Below, one piece after another: positions 24,907 to 34,864 of a stretch of 56,560 nt of DNA (positions within the stretch are counted from its first letter, which is position 1; each line of letters begins with the position of its first letter). The translations under genes were made by a program, and so were the position numbers. Below the pieces are notes generated by a model. It had not been told where the DNA came from. It did no database searches and saw nothing but the letters and a program-made list of their open reading frames with translations. The stretch lies in NCBI GenBank assembly GCA_028287115.1, contig JAQBQF010000214.1, positions 1 to 56,560 on the forward strand, written 5' to 3'. Source of the DNA: Myxococcales bacterium. GTDB lineage: Bacteria; Myxococcota_A; Polyangia; Haliangiales; Haliangiaceae.

Positions 24907-26376
24907 TTACGCCGGGCTCTTGCGCAGCGCTTTGCCGAGCAGGCCGATCAGATCTTTCGAGGTGTCGCGGCAGATGATCAGCGCTGCGATCACGTAGGCG
25001 ATCGCGCCCACGACGATCTCGACGAGCAAGTAGACGAGTGGATGACGGATGCCGCCCCACAGGAGAAGCCGATAGACGCCGAACACGGCCGCGCCCATCG
25101 CCGCGCATGCGACGAGCGGCTGGAGGAAGCCGATGAACAGCTTGCCGGGCGACGGGCCCTCGCGGACGACCATCGCGACACCTGCGATCGCCGTCGCACC
25201 GAACGCGAGACCGACCGCGAACGCCGCCGTACGAAGGCCGTACGGCGACAAGAGTGCGATGCCGCCGAGCAGGAGGCCGACCTTCGCGACCTCGAGGAAC
25301 ATCAAGCGATTCGTCTTGCCCTCGGATTCCATGTACGCCGACAGCACCCACGTGATCGGCCGGAACACCGAGAGGCACGCGAGCACGGTGAGCAGCGGCG
25401 CGACTTCTTGCCACTGGTTCGCCGGCAGGATCGCCGCGATCAACGGATAGGCGATGAGGCCAAGTCCGACCGCGAGCGGAAAGATGATGATCGAGAGCAG
25501 CGCTGTCGATCGTTCGAGCGCATTCGCGCGCCGCTCGGGCGGAAGCTCGGCCATCGAGGGCAACAGCACGAGAGCGATCTGCTCGCCGACCTGGATCGCC
25601 GGAATATCGGCGAGGTTGTAGGCCATGTTGTACGCGCCGGTCGCGCCCGCGCCGAAGAAGTGCGAGACCGCGAGGTTGTCCCAGTAGCGTGAAGCGTTGT
25701 GCGCGATGCCTTGCAACCCGAGCGGCATCCCGTAACGCAGCATGTCTTTGATCCGTGCGAGCCGAAGTGGCGTTGGGGTCGCCCAGCTCCGAATGCCGGC
25801 GGCATTGATCAGGATCGTCACGACGATCGTCGACTGCACGATGTTCGCGATCACGATCGACATCCCGCCGTACCCCATCGCGGCAAACGACAGCGCGACG
25901 ACCGTGTAGACCATCTCGCCCACTGCGAGCGCGACACCCGACGGTCGAAAGTTCATCTTCTGGGTCAGGATGCGCTCGGGCATCGCGCCCATCCGGCGAA
26001 TGAAGATCGAGATCGCCATGCCCGGGATGTAGACCGCCGCGTGCGGCGCGTTGAGCAGCGGCGTCAGACGCCCGCCGAACAACACGACGAGCCCGAGCGA
26101 GATCGCACCGAGCACCCAGTAGAACACCGTCGCGTGCCACACGACTTCTTGGCGATCTGCGCCGCGGCCTTTGACGACCGAGTACTGGCCAAATCCCCAG
26201 ATCGTCAGCCAGCTCGCCGTCCAACATAAGATCGCCGCGTCCGAGACCTCACCGATGATGTCGGGGTGCAGAAACCGCGTCATGATCAGCGTGCCGAGCA
26301 CGCCCACCGCACGGCCGCCGATGCTGGACGCGACGGTCCACAGCGCGCCGCGTGCAGCTTTATGTGCGAGTGACAT
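24907..26376 (-). CDS. Polysaccharide flippase (Wzx/MVF-type, oligosaccharide flippase family)
   Basis: 489 aa from ATG 26376. It starts 'KAARGALWTVASSIGGRAVGVLGTLIMTRFL', the classic N-terminus of polysaccharide-export MATE/MVF proteins, and contains about 12-14 hydrophobic segments. 'YGMPLGLQGIAHNASRYWDNLAV' (about 215-240) and 'ALVLLPSMAEL' match the central repeats. It likely flips lipid-linked sugars across the inner membrane for capsule, O-antigen or exopolysaccharide. No glycosyltransferase genes adjoin it here; 263 bp separate it from cardiolipin synthase. Confidence 0.92.
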   Translation of the reverse strand: MSLAHKAARGALWTVASSIGGRAVGVLGTLIMTRFLHPDIIGEVSDAAILCWTASWLTIWGFGQYSVVKGRGADRQEVVWHATVFYWVLGAISLGLVVLFGGRLTPLLNAPHAAVYIPGMAISIFIRRMGAMPERILTQKMNFRPSGVALAVGEMVYTVVALSFAAMGYGGMSIVIANIVQSTIVVTILINAAGIRSWATPTPLRLARIKDMLRYGMPLGLQGIAHNASRYWDNLAVSHFFGAGATGAYNMAYNLADIPAIQVGEQIALVLLPSMAELPPERRANALERSTALLSIIIFPLAVGLGLIAYPLIAAILPANQWQEVAPLLTVLACLSVFRPITWVLSAYMESEGKTNRLMFLEVAKVGLLLGGIALLSPYGLRTAAFAVGLAFGATAIAGVAMVVREGPSPGKLFIGFLQPLVACAAMGAAVFGVYRLLLWGGIRHPLVYLLVEIVVGAIAYVIAALIICRDTSKDLIGLLGKALRKSPA

Positions 26377-26639
26377 CGTCGACGCATCGTGACGTGCACC
26401 TCGCATGCCGCGCAACGAAACTCACAAACATCTCGCGGTGGTTCAGGATGCCTACGAGTGCGCTCAGCGTTGGCGTTCCTTCTGACCCAGGTGCAGCGGG
26501 ATCCCAAGCTCCCTACGAGCTGAGGCGTCCGAGCAGGGACATCGCCCTAAACCGTCCGCGGTTGCTGGCCTCGACTCCCCGGTCAGCGTCTCGTCGTGTC
26601 GACGGAGACCGGGCTCGGCGTGATGACACGCACGTGTCC

Positions 26640-27859
26640 TTAGAGAAAGCGACGCAGCCGGAACGCGACCCAGGCAAAGGCTTTGCGCCACCACGGCATC
26701 CGCAGCCACGCGGCCTCGTCGAACGGCTCGCAGTTCGCGATGTTGCCGTGGAACTCGGAGGCGAGCTCCTGGCCGACGGCGGGATCGAGAATCTCGACGG
26801 TCACCTCGAGGTTGTTGAAGCGACTCTGGGCGTCGAAGTTGTAGCTGCCGATCGTTCCCCACAGCCCGTCGACGACCGCGGTCTTCGCATGCATCATCAC
26901 GCCGCGCCACCGCAGCATCTTCACGCCGCGCTTCGCGAGACGCCGCATCGCATAGAGGCTCGCCCACTCGATCAGGCGGACATCGGAGTGTCCTGGAACG
27001 ATCACGCGGGCGTCGACACCGCGTGCGACGGCGCGAGATAACGCGCGCCGCAAGCCGCGATCGGGCAAGAAGTACGCATTCTGGATCAGCACCGACTGCC
27101 GCGCGGCGCGGATCACGTGAACGTACGCGCGGCGAATCGAGGTGCGCTGGCGCCGCGCCGTATTCTCGAGCATCCGGACGAAGCTCGACCCCGCGACCCC
27201 TTTCGCGAGACCGGCCGGCGGCGTCGGCGGATAGCTCGCACCGCCGGCGCGAATCCAGCCGCGCCGAAACAGCCGCGCGAAATCGAGGACGATCGGGCCT
27301 TGTAGGCGGCAGTGCATGTCGTGCCAGCCCTTGCCGCCGTCCGCGACCGATGCGTAGTCGTTCGCGATGTTGAGCCCGCCGGTGAACGCGACCTCGTTGT
27401 CGATCACGAGCACCTTGCGATGATCGCGATGCGATAACCGGAACCGCGCGCGCCACGGCGAGATCGGATTGAAGTCGATCACCTCGACACCGACTGCGCG
27501 CAGATCGTCGAGCCACGCATCGGGCAACCCGAACGAGCCGACCGCGTCGTACATCAGACGAACCTTGACGCCCGCTCGCGCGCGCTCGATCAGCGCGAGC
27601 TTGAACCGATCGCCGGTATGATCCGCGGCGAGAATATAAGTCTCGAGGCAGATCGTCGACTGTGCGCCCGCGATCGCGCTGAGCATCGCCGTGAACGTCT
27701 CGCCACCGTCGCGGAGCACGGTGACGTCGCAGCCGACACGCCAGCGCACAGCGGTTCGCGCGTAGAGCTGCAGCTCGCCGGGCAACTGCACCGCGACCGG
27801 GTGCGACGGCATGTCGGCGATCGGTTCCGGAACGGATTCAGGAGCACGCGCGGGAGCCG

Positions 27860-27863
<4 letters not shown>
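26640..27863 (-). CDS. Cardiolipin synthase / phospholipase D family protein
   Basis: 407 aa. Two HKD motifs: H148-R-K150-VLVI-D155 with 'FTGGLNIANDY', and H325-A-K327-TAVV-D332 with 'TIGSYNFD'. There is no N-terminal transmembrane pair, as in ClsB-type enzymes, so membrane contact is probably peripheral; Arg/Trp-rich C-terminal 'WWRKAFAWVAFRLRRFL' may bind lipid. Likely makes cardiolipin from phosphatidylglycerol or other donors. Its start overlaps the greB stop by 4 bp (27860-27863), so the two are co-translated. Confidence 0.92.
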
Positions 27864-28411
<548 letters not shown>

Positions 28412-28487
28412 CGGGCGCAGCATATCCGAAACGTTGTAGCCCCGCTTTCAGGTGATAGCGCGTCCGGTATGCTGCCCGCCGGTAGGA

Positions 28488-29813
28488 ATGGGTTCGCAGT
28501 TGCTGATCGTGGTGGGATTGCTGATCGCCCACGGGTTGTTTTCGGGAGGCGAGATCGCCGTGCTCAGCGTGCGGAGCACTCGCCTGCGAGAATTCATCCG
28601 GCGTCGCGATCGTCGCGCACTCGCGGTCAAGGCGCTGCGCGATCATCCCGAGCGGTTCTTGGCGACCGTCCAGATCGGCATGACGATCGCCGGCACGAGT
28701 GCGGCCGCGTTCGGCGGAGCGCGGATGGAGCAGGGACTCGAGCCGGTCTATCAGTCGTGGGGATTCGGTGGCTGGGCAGGCCCACTGTCGCTCGCGACGG
28801 TCGTGCTGATGGTCGCGTTCCTCGAGCTGATCGTCGGCGAGCTCGTGCCGAAGTCGCTCGCGCTGCGCTACTCGGATCGCTATTCGTTCTTTATCGCGCG
28901 GCCGCTGCTGATCCTCTCGAAGGTGATGCGGCCTCTCGTGTGGCTGCTCACGGCGCTTTCGAACTTCGTGTTGCGCTTCTTCGGCGATCGCACGACGTTC
29001 TCCGAATCACGGCTTTCGCGCGACGAGCTCCAGCAGCTCGTCGAGGAAGCAGCCAAGACGGGCTCTGTTGATCCGCGTGCCAGCGAGATCGCTTCGCGCG
29101 CGCTCGGGTTTGGCGAGGTCACCGTCGCCGAGGTGATGGTCCCGCGCAATCGCGTCGTCGCGTTGCGGCGAGGCGCGCCGCCCGATGAAGTTCAGCGCGT
29201 GATCCTCGAAGAGGGCCACAGCCGCATGCCGGTCTACGACGGCAATATCGACAACATCGTCGGCTACGTCGTCGCGCGCGACGTGCTCGCCCTTGCGTGG
29301 CAACAAGGTCTCGTCGTGCTCGAAGACATCTTGCGCCATCCGCACAAAGTGCCCGAGGGGACCCGCGCGCTCGATCTATTGCGCGAGATGCAACGGCGCC
29401 GCACGCAGATGGCCGTGGTGATGGACGATAACGGAGGCTTGTCCGGGCTCGTCACGACCGAGGATTTGATCGAAGAGCTGGTCGGCGACATCATGAGCGA
29501 GGACGACGTTCCCGAGCAGTACTTCGTTCGCGAGCCCGCGGGAACGATTCTGGTTCAGGGCTGGGCTGCCGTGCGAAAAGCGAATCGCGATCTGCACCTC
29601 GACCTGCCGGTGGGCAAAGATCGGACGACGATCGCCGGCCTGTGCATGTCGCTGGCTCAGGCAATTCCTCAAGCGGGCGAGAAGCTGACGACCGACAACG
29701 GAACCGTGATCGAAGTCGTCGAAGCGTCACCTCGGCGCGTCCGGCGCGTACGAATCCACCCCGTCGCGCACCCGGATGCGGCCGGCGAGGAAACGCCCGA
29801 AGGCGGCAGTTGA
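28488..29813 (+). CDS. CNNM/HlyC-CorC type membrane protein with CBS pair
   Basis: 441 aa from ATG 28488, preceded by GGTAGGA. Order: N-terminal DUF21/CNNM membrane domain (about 1-180, three to four segments, 'GEIAVLSVRSTRLREF', 'TVQIGMTIAGTSAAAFGG'), then two CBS domains (about 195-335, 'VAEVMVPRNRVVALRRG', 'GHSRMPVYDGNIDNIVGYV', 'DNGGLSGLVTTEDLIEELVGDI'), then a CorC_HlyC transporter-associated domain (about 350-430). Such proteins are linked to Mg/Co efflux or regulation. It lies divergently from greB with a 76-bp gap. Confidence 0.93.
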   Translation: MGSQLLIVVGLLIAHGLFSGGEIAVLSVRSTRLREFIRRRDRRALAVKALRDHPERFLATVQIGMTIAGTSAAAFGGARMEQGLEPVYQSWGFGGWAGPLSLATVVLMVAFLELIVGELVPKSLALRYSDRYSFFIARPLLILSKVMRPLVWLLTALSNFVLRFFGDRTTFSESRLSRDELQQLVEEAAKTGSVDPRASEIASRALGFGEVTVAEVMVPRNRVVALRRGAPPDEVQRVILEEGHSRMPVYDGNIDNIVGYVVARDVLALAWQQGLVVLEDILRHPHKVPEGTRALDLLREMQRRRTQMAVVMDDNGGLSGLVTTEDLIEELVGDIMSEDDVPEQYFVREPAGTILVQGWAAVRKANRDLHLDLPVGKDRTTIAGLCMSLAQAIPQAGEKLTTDNGTVIEVVEASPRRVRRVRIHPVAHPDAAGEETPEGGS

Positions 29814-29886
29814 TGTGCATTTTTCTTACGGAACGCGCGGCCGCCGGCTTCCCTCTCCGGCACCCTGATCCTGTACTATTCCGTTG

Positions 29887-31122
29887 ATGCCGGTCATCGC
29901 GCGCGACACCGTCGCGTCGGACCATCTTGTCTACGCCTGGCCGTTTCCGATCGGCCCGGAAGAATACGAGGTGTCCTGCGCGGATGACGAGCAAGTCGTG
30001 ATGTGTCCGGCGTGGATGGTCGGCGATCGCCTCGGCCCAGGCCGGCATCGTTGGCGAACGGCCGATCCGACGCGGCCGGTGTCCGCATATTTCGTGCTCG
30101 TCGCGCCCGTAGATGTCTCGTTCGATGCGACGACGAGCTTCGTGATTCCCACGACCGGTCAGCCCGTGCGGCTGCGAGCGACCGGCTCTCTGCAAGTTCG
30201 GTGCTCCGATCCCGGATTGCTGGTGGCGCAGTTCGTCGGGCTACCGTTCGATAGCGTCAACGAGGGCGTGTTGCGGAGCGTGACTCGCAGCGTGGAGCGG
30301 ATGTTGTCGCGTCTGCTCACCCGTCGCGTCGTGATGGGCAACACGCCTCAAGCGGTCACAGATCCGACGATGCAGAGCCACATCATCGAGGAGCTCGTCG
30401 CCTACAATCCGGCCGCCGGCGCGGTGTTCGGTGTCGAGCTCATGCGGATGGGTCACCTGTCGATCGTCGCCGACGACGGCTCCCAACCGTGGCACGCGCT
30501 GCAAGCTCGTCAGGCCAATGGCGGCGGTCAGCGGCCGATCTCGAACCCGCCCTCGCATCCCGACGTCCCGCTGCTGGAGACCGTGCGCGCGCCACGTCCT
30601 CAAAGTGCGCCGCCGGCTGTACCGCGCTCGATGGGACCGGCGCAAACCCAGGCATCCGGCGAGATCAGCCTGAAGTCGATGGAGCCAACGCCGTTGCCGC
30701 CGCATCGTGTCATCACGACGCCGGTTCCGGGATCGGTGCCCGCTCCCAAGCGGGCGCACGCGATCGAAGTGCCGCAATCGACCGACGACATCACCCAGCC
30801 GGGCGTGCAACCAACGAAGACGCCGTCGCCCGGATCGATCCGCGCGACAACGTCGGCCGAAACCGAAGAATCGGAGGCAGCCAGCTCGATCTTGGGCATC
30901 GGGATGGCGCCGATCGGTCACGTCAGCGCTGCCTCCTCGAACGTCGCGTCGGGCGAGATTCGCAACAAGATCCCACCCGGTGCGCGCGTGCTCGTGCCCG
31001 GCGCCGACGGCCTTCTGCAGTCCGCGACGGTGCGGCAGCTCGTGCAGGGCTACTACGAGCTAGAGATCGGCGGCTCGGGGGAGACGATCTGGGTGCCGAT
31101 GAACGGCGTCGTTCCTGAATGA
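29887..31122 (+). CDS. SPFH/Band-7-like protein with Pro-rich linker
   Basis: About 411 aa from ATG 29887. The N-terminal part (1-200) has 'YAWPFPIGPEEYEVSCADDEQVVM', 'VDVSFDATTSFVIPTTGQPVRLRATGSLQVRCSDPGLLVAQF' and helix 'VLRSVTRSVERMLSRLL', which fit the SPFH-like/virion-core fold seen in bacterial membrane-raft or stress proteins. A long Pro/Ser/Thr-rich linker (about 210-345) leads to a small C-terminal domain with 'GARVLVPGADGLLQSATVRQLVQGYYELEIGGSGETIWVPMNGVV', a Tudor/SH3-like strand set. No membrane segment. It may assemble scaffolds; role unknown. Confidence 0.7.
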   Translation: MPVIARDTVASDHLVYAWPFPIGPEEYEVSCADDEQVVMCPAWMVGDRLGPGRHRWRTADPTRPVSAYFVLVAPVDVSFDATTSFVIPTTGQPVRLRATGSLQVRCSDPGLLVAQFVGLPFDSVNEGVLRSVTRSVERMLSRLLTRRVVMGNTPQAVTDPTMQSHIIEELVAYNPAAGAVFGVELMRMGHLSIVADDGSQPWHALQARQANGGGQRPISNPPSHPDVPLLETVRAPRPQSAPPAVPRSMGPAQTQASGEISLKSMEPTPLPPHRVITTPVPGSVPAPKRAHAIEVPQSTDDITQPGVQPTKTPSPGSIRATTSAETEESEAASSILGIGMAPIGHVSAASSNVASGEIRNKIPPGARVLVPGADGLLQSATVRQLVQGYYELEIGGSGETIWVPMNGVVPE

Positions 31123-31132
31123 GCTTGCACTG

Positions 31133-31146
31133 TTCGAGATCTCGAA
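31133..31146. terminator. 14-bp palindrome between convergent genes
   Basis: TTCGAGATCTCGAA is a perfect palindrome centred between the convergent stops at 31122 and 31151. It can form a hairpin for either transcript, though the loop would be tight. No T-tract follows. It may also be a site for a DNA-binding protein. Confidence 0.35.
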
Positions 31147-31150
31147 ATCA

Positions 31151-32596
31151 TCAGAAGTCGGTGAGTCCGATCTCGAAGTACAGCTCGCGGCTGTGGCCTT
31201 CGAGCCCGTAGCCGTAGTCGAGGCCGAGCAGCGGCAACACGACGTTGTTGACGTAGATCCGCAGGCCGCCGCCGAAGTCGTTGCGAAACCAATGCGCGCC
31301 GTTGACCTCGGTCGGCAGGTAGTTGCGCGCGCCGCTCGGATCTTGAAAGTGATACGCGACGTAGCCACTATCGAAGAAGCCGAGCGCGCGGAACGCGAAG
31401 ATCTTCCATTTCACGATCGGCACCGAGTACTCGACGCGAAACGAGGCGCGCGTATCGCCGCGAAACTGATCGACATCGTAGCCGCGCAGATCGGAGACGC
31501 CTCCGATCGCGAGCTCCTCGTGAAACGGCAGGTGACGCCCGATACCGAGACCGGTGCGGAGCTCGAGCTCGTGCTCGCCGAACAAGCGCCAGCTGTAATA
31601 CGCGCGAGCCGCCGCGACGACGTAGCCGTAGCTATCGAGGCCGGGGACGCTCGGCTCGACGAGCGCCTGCACGTACGGGCCCCACGTCACGCCGTAGAGG
31701 TGCTTGCGCGCATCGAGCGTGATGCGCTCCTGCGTCGTGATGTCCCAGCCATCGGTTTGAGGCACGGGCAGCGGGCTGCCGTCGGCTGCCTTGGCATCGC
31801 GGAAGAACACGTACGCGCCACGCAGCCGGAAGTCAGCGACGAGCCACCAGTAGAACCTCCATCCGACGAGGACGCCGCCGTCGAGGAACGTCTGCTGCGT
31901 TTCGCGGCCGACTTCGAACGACCGCGGATCGCTCGGCGGGTTGAGATACTCCTGGACGTATCTGCGATACGCGTAGATATCGAACCGGAGCTGCAGCTTG
32001 GTGCCGTTGACCGCGGGATCGAGATACGTGCCGAAAAACAGGTTGGTGCGATTGCCGATCTGCCCGTAGAGCAGCAGCTTCTTCTCTTCACCGAGCAGGT
32101 TGTTCTCGGCATAGCCGACGCCGACTGACCACGACGAAGGCAGCACGTACACGGTCGGCGCTGCGATCCACGACATCTTGTCTTTCAGCATCGCGACCAC
32201 GAGCACGCCGTCGGGCGCGTCCTCGAACGTCACGCTCGCCGTCCTGAAGAGCTCGCTCGAGAGCAGGGCCGCCTCGAGCTCTGGAATCTTGTCGGGCGTG
32301 ATCAGGTCGCCGATCTCGAGATGCGTCAGGCGGCCGACCATCCGGTCGTGGACCTTGGTGTCGCCACGCGCGCGAAACCCCGCGATCGGAATCGGCGTGA
32401 CCGCCGGCGCGGGCAGCGCCGGCGCCGGTAGCTTCGGCGGCTCGGGCTTCGTCGGTGCGGGTGCGGCGACGGCGGGCTCGCTGCTCGTCTCGGGAGACTT
32501 CTGGCCCGGTGCGGGCGGCTCGTCTGCATGCGCGGTGCTCGCGATGATCGCGACGAATGCGACGATGACGACGCGGCCTGATCGTAAGGATGACAA
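31151..32596 (-). CDS. Omp85/BamA-type outer-membrane barrel protein with one POTRA-like domain
   Basis: 481 aa; TTG 32596 is the only start that keeps the signal 'VVIVAFVAIIASTAHA', although no ATG is available. After a Pro/Ala-rich linker a POTRA-like domain spans about 70-140 ('IAGFRARGDTKVHDRMVGRL..LEIGDLITPDKIPELEAALLSSELFRTASVTFE'). A 16-stranded Omp85 barrel follows with 'YAENNLLGEEKKLLL', the lid-lock variant 'GGVSDLRGYD' and a last strand ending in Phe. It is shorter than BamA (five POTRAs). It lies 5 bp after the acyl-CoA dehydrogenase gene, so they share an mRNA. Likely an outer-membrane insertase or secretion pore; substrate unknown. Confidence 0.85.
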   Translation of the reverse strand: MSSLRSGRVVIVAFVAIIASTAHADEPPAPGQKSPETSSEPAVAAPAPTKPEPPKLPAPALPAPAVTPIPIAGFRARGDTKVHDRMVGRLTHLEIGDLITPDKIPELEAALLSSELFRTASVTFEDAPDGVLVVAMLKDKMSWIAAPTVYVLPSSWSVGVGYAENNLLGEEKKLLLYGQIGNRTNLFFGTYLDPAVNGTKLQLRFDIYAYRRYVQEYLNPPSDPRSFEVGRETQQTFLDGGVLVGWRFYWWLVADFRLRGAYVFFRDAKAADGSPLPVPQTDGWDITTQERITLDARKHLYGVTWGPYVQALVEPSVPGLDSYGYVVAAARAYYSWRLFGEHELELRTGLGIGRHLPFHEELAIGGVSDLRGYDVDQFRGDTRASFRVEYSVPIVKWKIFAFRALGFFDSGYVAYHFQDPSGARNYLPTEVNGAHWFRNDFGGGLRIYVNNVVLPLLGLDYGYGLEGHSRELYFEIGLTDF

Positions 32597-32601
32597 GCGG
32601 A

Positions 32602-33765
32602 CTACGACTTCTTCTTCTTGCCGGGCAAGATGCCCATCAGCTTACAGATGATGCCGAGCATGATCTCATCAGCGCCGCCACCAATCGAGAGCAAACGGGT
32701 ATCGCGGTAGGCGCGGGCGGCGACGTTCTCCCAGGTAAAGCCCATTCCGCCCCAATACTGAAGACAGCTATCGGCAACTTCACGCGCCAGCCGCCCGCCT
32801 TTGAGCTTCGCCATCGAGGCCATCAGCGTCACGTCCGTGCCGGCGATGTAATCCTCGACAGCGCGATAGATCAGCGATCGCAAGAGCTCGACTTCGGTGC
32901 GCATCTCCGCCATGCGGAAGTGGATCACCTGGTTGTCGATCAGCGGCTGCCCGAAGGTCGTGCGCTCTTTGCAGTACGCGATGGTGGCGTCGATCAGGCC
33001 CTCCATCCCGCGCAGCGTACCGATCGCGCCGCAGAGCCGTTCCTCCTGGAACTGGACCATCTGCATCATGAAGCCCATACCTTCTTCACCGATCCGATTC
33101 CTCTGCGGAACGCGGACGTCTTCGAAGAAGATCGGGCACGTGTCGCTCGCGCGCATGCCGAGCTTGTCGATCTTCGCGCCGACCGTCACGCCCTTGGTCT
33201 TGGTCGGGACGATCACGAGCGTCTTGTTCGCGTGCACCGGGCCTTCGCCGGTATTGACGAGCAGGCACAGCCAGTCCGCTTGCGCCGCGTTCGTGATCCA
33301 CATCTTCGAGCCGTTGATGAGGTAGTCGCTGCCGTCTTTCTTCGCGATCGTCTTGATCGCGGCGACGTCCGAGCCACCGGACGCTTCGCTGACGGCGATC
33401 GCTGCGACCGCTTCACCGGCGATCGCGGGCGCGAGGAATTCCTGCTTCAGCTCGTGACTGCCCCATCGTGCGAGCGCAGGTGTCGCCATGTCCGTCTGAA
33501 CGCCAAGCGCCATCGGGATCGCGCCGCACGCACAGGTGCCGAGCTCTTCGCTGACGACCATCTGATACGAGTAGTCGAGGCCCATGCCACCGTAGGCTTC
33601 GGGCTTGTTGACGCCGAGCAGGCCGAGGCGACCGGCTTTCTTGAACACCTCGTGCGCGGGGAACTCGCCAGCCGCTTCCCACTTGTCGACGTGCGGGTTG
33701 ATCTCCTTCTCGACAAAATCCCGCACCGTCCGGCGCAGCTGCTGGTGTTCTTCCGTGAAGCGCAT
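32602..33765 (-). CDS. Acyl-CoA dehydrogenase (citronellyl-CoA-dehydrogenase/AtuD-like)
   Basis: 387 aa from ATG 33765, full length. N-terminal 'FTEEHQQLRRTVRDFVEKEINPHVDKWE', FAD-binding 'IAVSEASGGSDVAAIKTIAKKDGSDYLINGSKMWITNA', 'MRASDTCPIFFEDVRVP', and C-terminal helical 'YGTFGQ'-type 'ERTTFGQPLIDNQ' with 'QYWGGMGFTWENVAARAYRDTRL'. It catalyses the alpha,beta-oxidation of acyl-CoA with electron transfer to ETF. The overall text is closest to AtuD-type branched or terpene acyl-CoA dehydrogenases, but substrate cannot be decided. Co-transcribed with the Omp85 gene. Confidence 0.95.
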   Translation of the reverse strand: MRFTEEHQQLRRTVRDFVEKEINPHVDKWEAAGEFPAHEVFKKAGRLGLLGVNKPEAYGGMGLDYSYQMVVSEELGTCACGAIPMALGVQTDMATPALARWGSHELKQEFLAPAIAGEAVAAIAVSEASGGSDVAAIKTIAKKDGSDYLINGSKMWITNAAQADWLCLLVNTGEGPVHANKTLVIVPTKTKGVTVGAKIDKLGMRASDTCPIFFEDVRVPQRNRIGEEGMGFMMQMVQFQEERLCGAIGTLRGMEGLIDATIAYCKERTTFGQPLIDNQVIHFRMAEMRTEVELLRSLIYRAVEDYIAGTDVTLMASMAKLKGGRLAREVADSCLQYWGGMGFTWENVAARAYRDTRLLSIGGGADEIMLGIICKLMGILPGKKKKS

Positions 33766-33980
33766 CGTAAGCGACGGTACCGTAGGTGTAGGGATCTGTC
33801 ATCGTAGGCGCGCTTGCAGAAACGGCTGCAGGAGCTACATGAACAAACGTTGCGCATCGCTCGAAGTCTGTGTGATTGCTTCGAATCTCGCTCATAACGC
33901 AGGCCTGTTTTTGGTTTGATCTCCCAGGTTCTCGTGCGACCTTGATCAGCGCGACGAGGACTGTCGCACGAGAGGTTCGA

Positions 33981-34625
33981 TTGCTTCCGATCATCCTCAA
34001 GGTTCGGCTGACGACGATGGCGATGGCGGGTTTTGCATCCGCGGTGGCACCGATGCCACTGCCGACCGAAGCGGTTGCAATGATGGTGGCAGGGCATACG
34101 GCCACACCGGTCGAGGTCAGCCTGTACGACGAGAACGAGTACCAAGTAGGAACGATGGCGGTCTGGCGCGATGGCTCCACGGACGAGCCAACGACCGCCG
34201 AGGTCAAGCGCATGTTCCGGTGCCGCACGACGCACCGGCAGAAGCTGATCGCGAAGAAGACGCTCGCGATGCTCGCGGATGTCGCGGATCACTATCCCGG
34301 CAAGACGATCGAATACGTGTCTGTCTATCGCGTTGGCGGCAACGAGTCGGCGACTTCGCCGCACCGCGATGGTCGCGCGATCGACTTCCGGATCCGCGGC
34401 GTCGCGCTCAAGGAGATTCGCGACTACGTGTGGAAGACCTACGCCAACGTCGGCGTTGGTTGGTATCCCAGCGAGCAGTTCATCCATATCGATACGCGCC
34501 CCGCGGACATGACGTGGACGTTCCTCCACGGCGTGAATCACTACCATCCGTACTGGGCCGAGCTCGCGCGCCAGCAGCCGCAGACGGTTGCTCAGGTCAC
34601 GCACGAGCGTCGTCCCGGCACCTAG
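33981..34625 (+). CDS. DUF882/M15-type murein endopeptidase (MepK-like)
   Basis: 214 aa from TTG 33981, chosen because AGAGG stands five bases ahead and the N-terminus then forms a signal ('LPIILKVRLTTMAMAGFASAVA'). A longer frame begins at 33876. The catalytic part has 'VSVYRVGGNESATSPHRDGRAIDFRIRGV' (His and Asp zinc ligands) and 'GVGWYPSEQFIHIDTRP' (third ligand and catalytic His-Asp), matching DUF882/peptidase M15_2. Such enzymes cut peptidoglycan cross-links in the periplasm. A strong terminator follows. Confidence 0.82.
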   Translation: MLPIILKVRLTTMAMAGFASAVAPMPLPTEAVAMMVAGHTATPVEVSLYDENEYQVGTMAVWRDGSTDEPTTAEVKRMFRCRTTHRQKLIAKKTLAMLADVADHYPGKTIEYVSVYRVGGNESATSPHRDGRAIDFRIRGVALKEIRDYVWKTYANVGVGWYPSEQFIHIDTRPADMTWTFLHGVNHYHPYWAELARQQPQTVAQVTHERRPGT

Positions 34626-34649
34626 TCGCGGCGTTCGAGTCGTAACAAG

Positions 34650-34676
34650 GGCGGCAGCTTCGCAAGAGCTGCCGCC
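34650..34676 (+). terminator. Strong hairpin terminator after the murein endopeptidase gene
   Basis: GGCGGCAGCT and AGCTGCCGCC form a perfect 10-bp stem around a 7-base loop (TCGCAAG), starting 24 bases after the stop. TTCGTCGTTTCGG follows, a weak T-tract. This is the clearest terminator in the window. Confidence 0.8.
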
Positions 34677-34864
34677 TTCGTCGTTTCGGCCCAGCGGACG
34701 ATAGCGAGAAACCCTGTCGTCGACGCGCTGACGCTAACTGTACGGGCTTGCCAAGCGCAGCCGTGCGAGCGGTTCTGGCATAGGTGGTCGTTTGCAGCGC
34801 GTAATGCGCCTCCACCGGGTCAGTCAACGAACCTATCGGGCGGCTCCCGGACCTGAACCCATTC

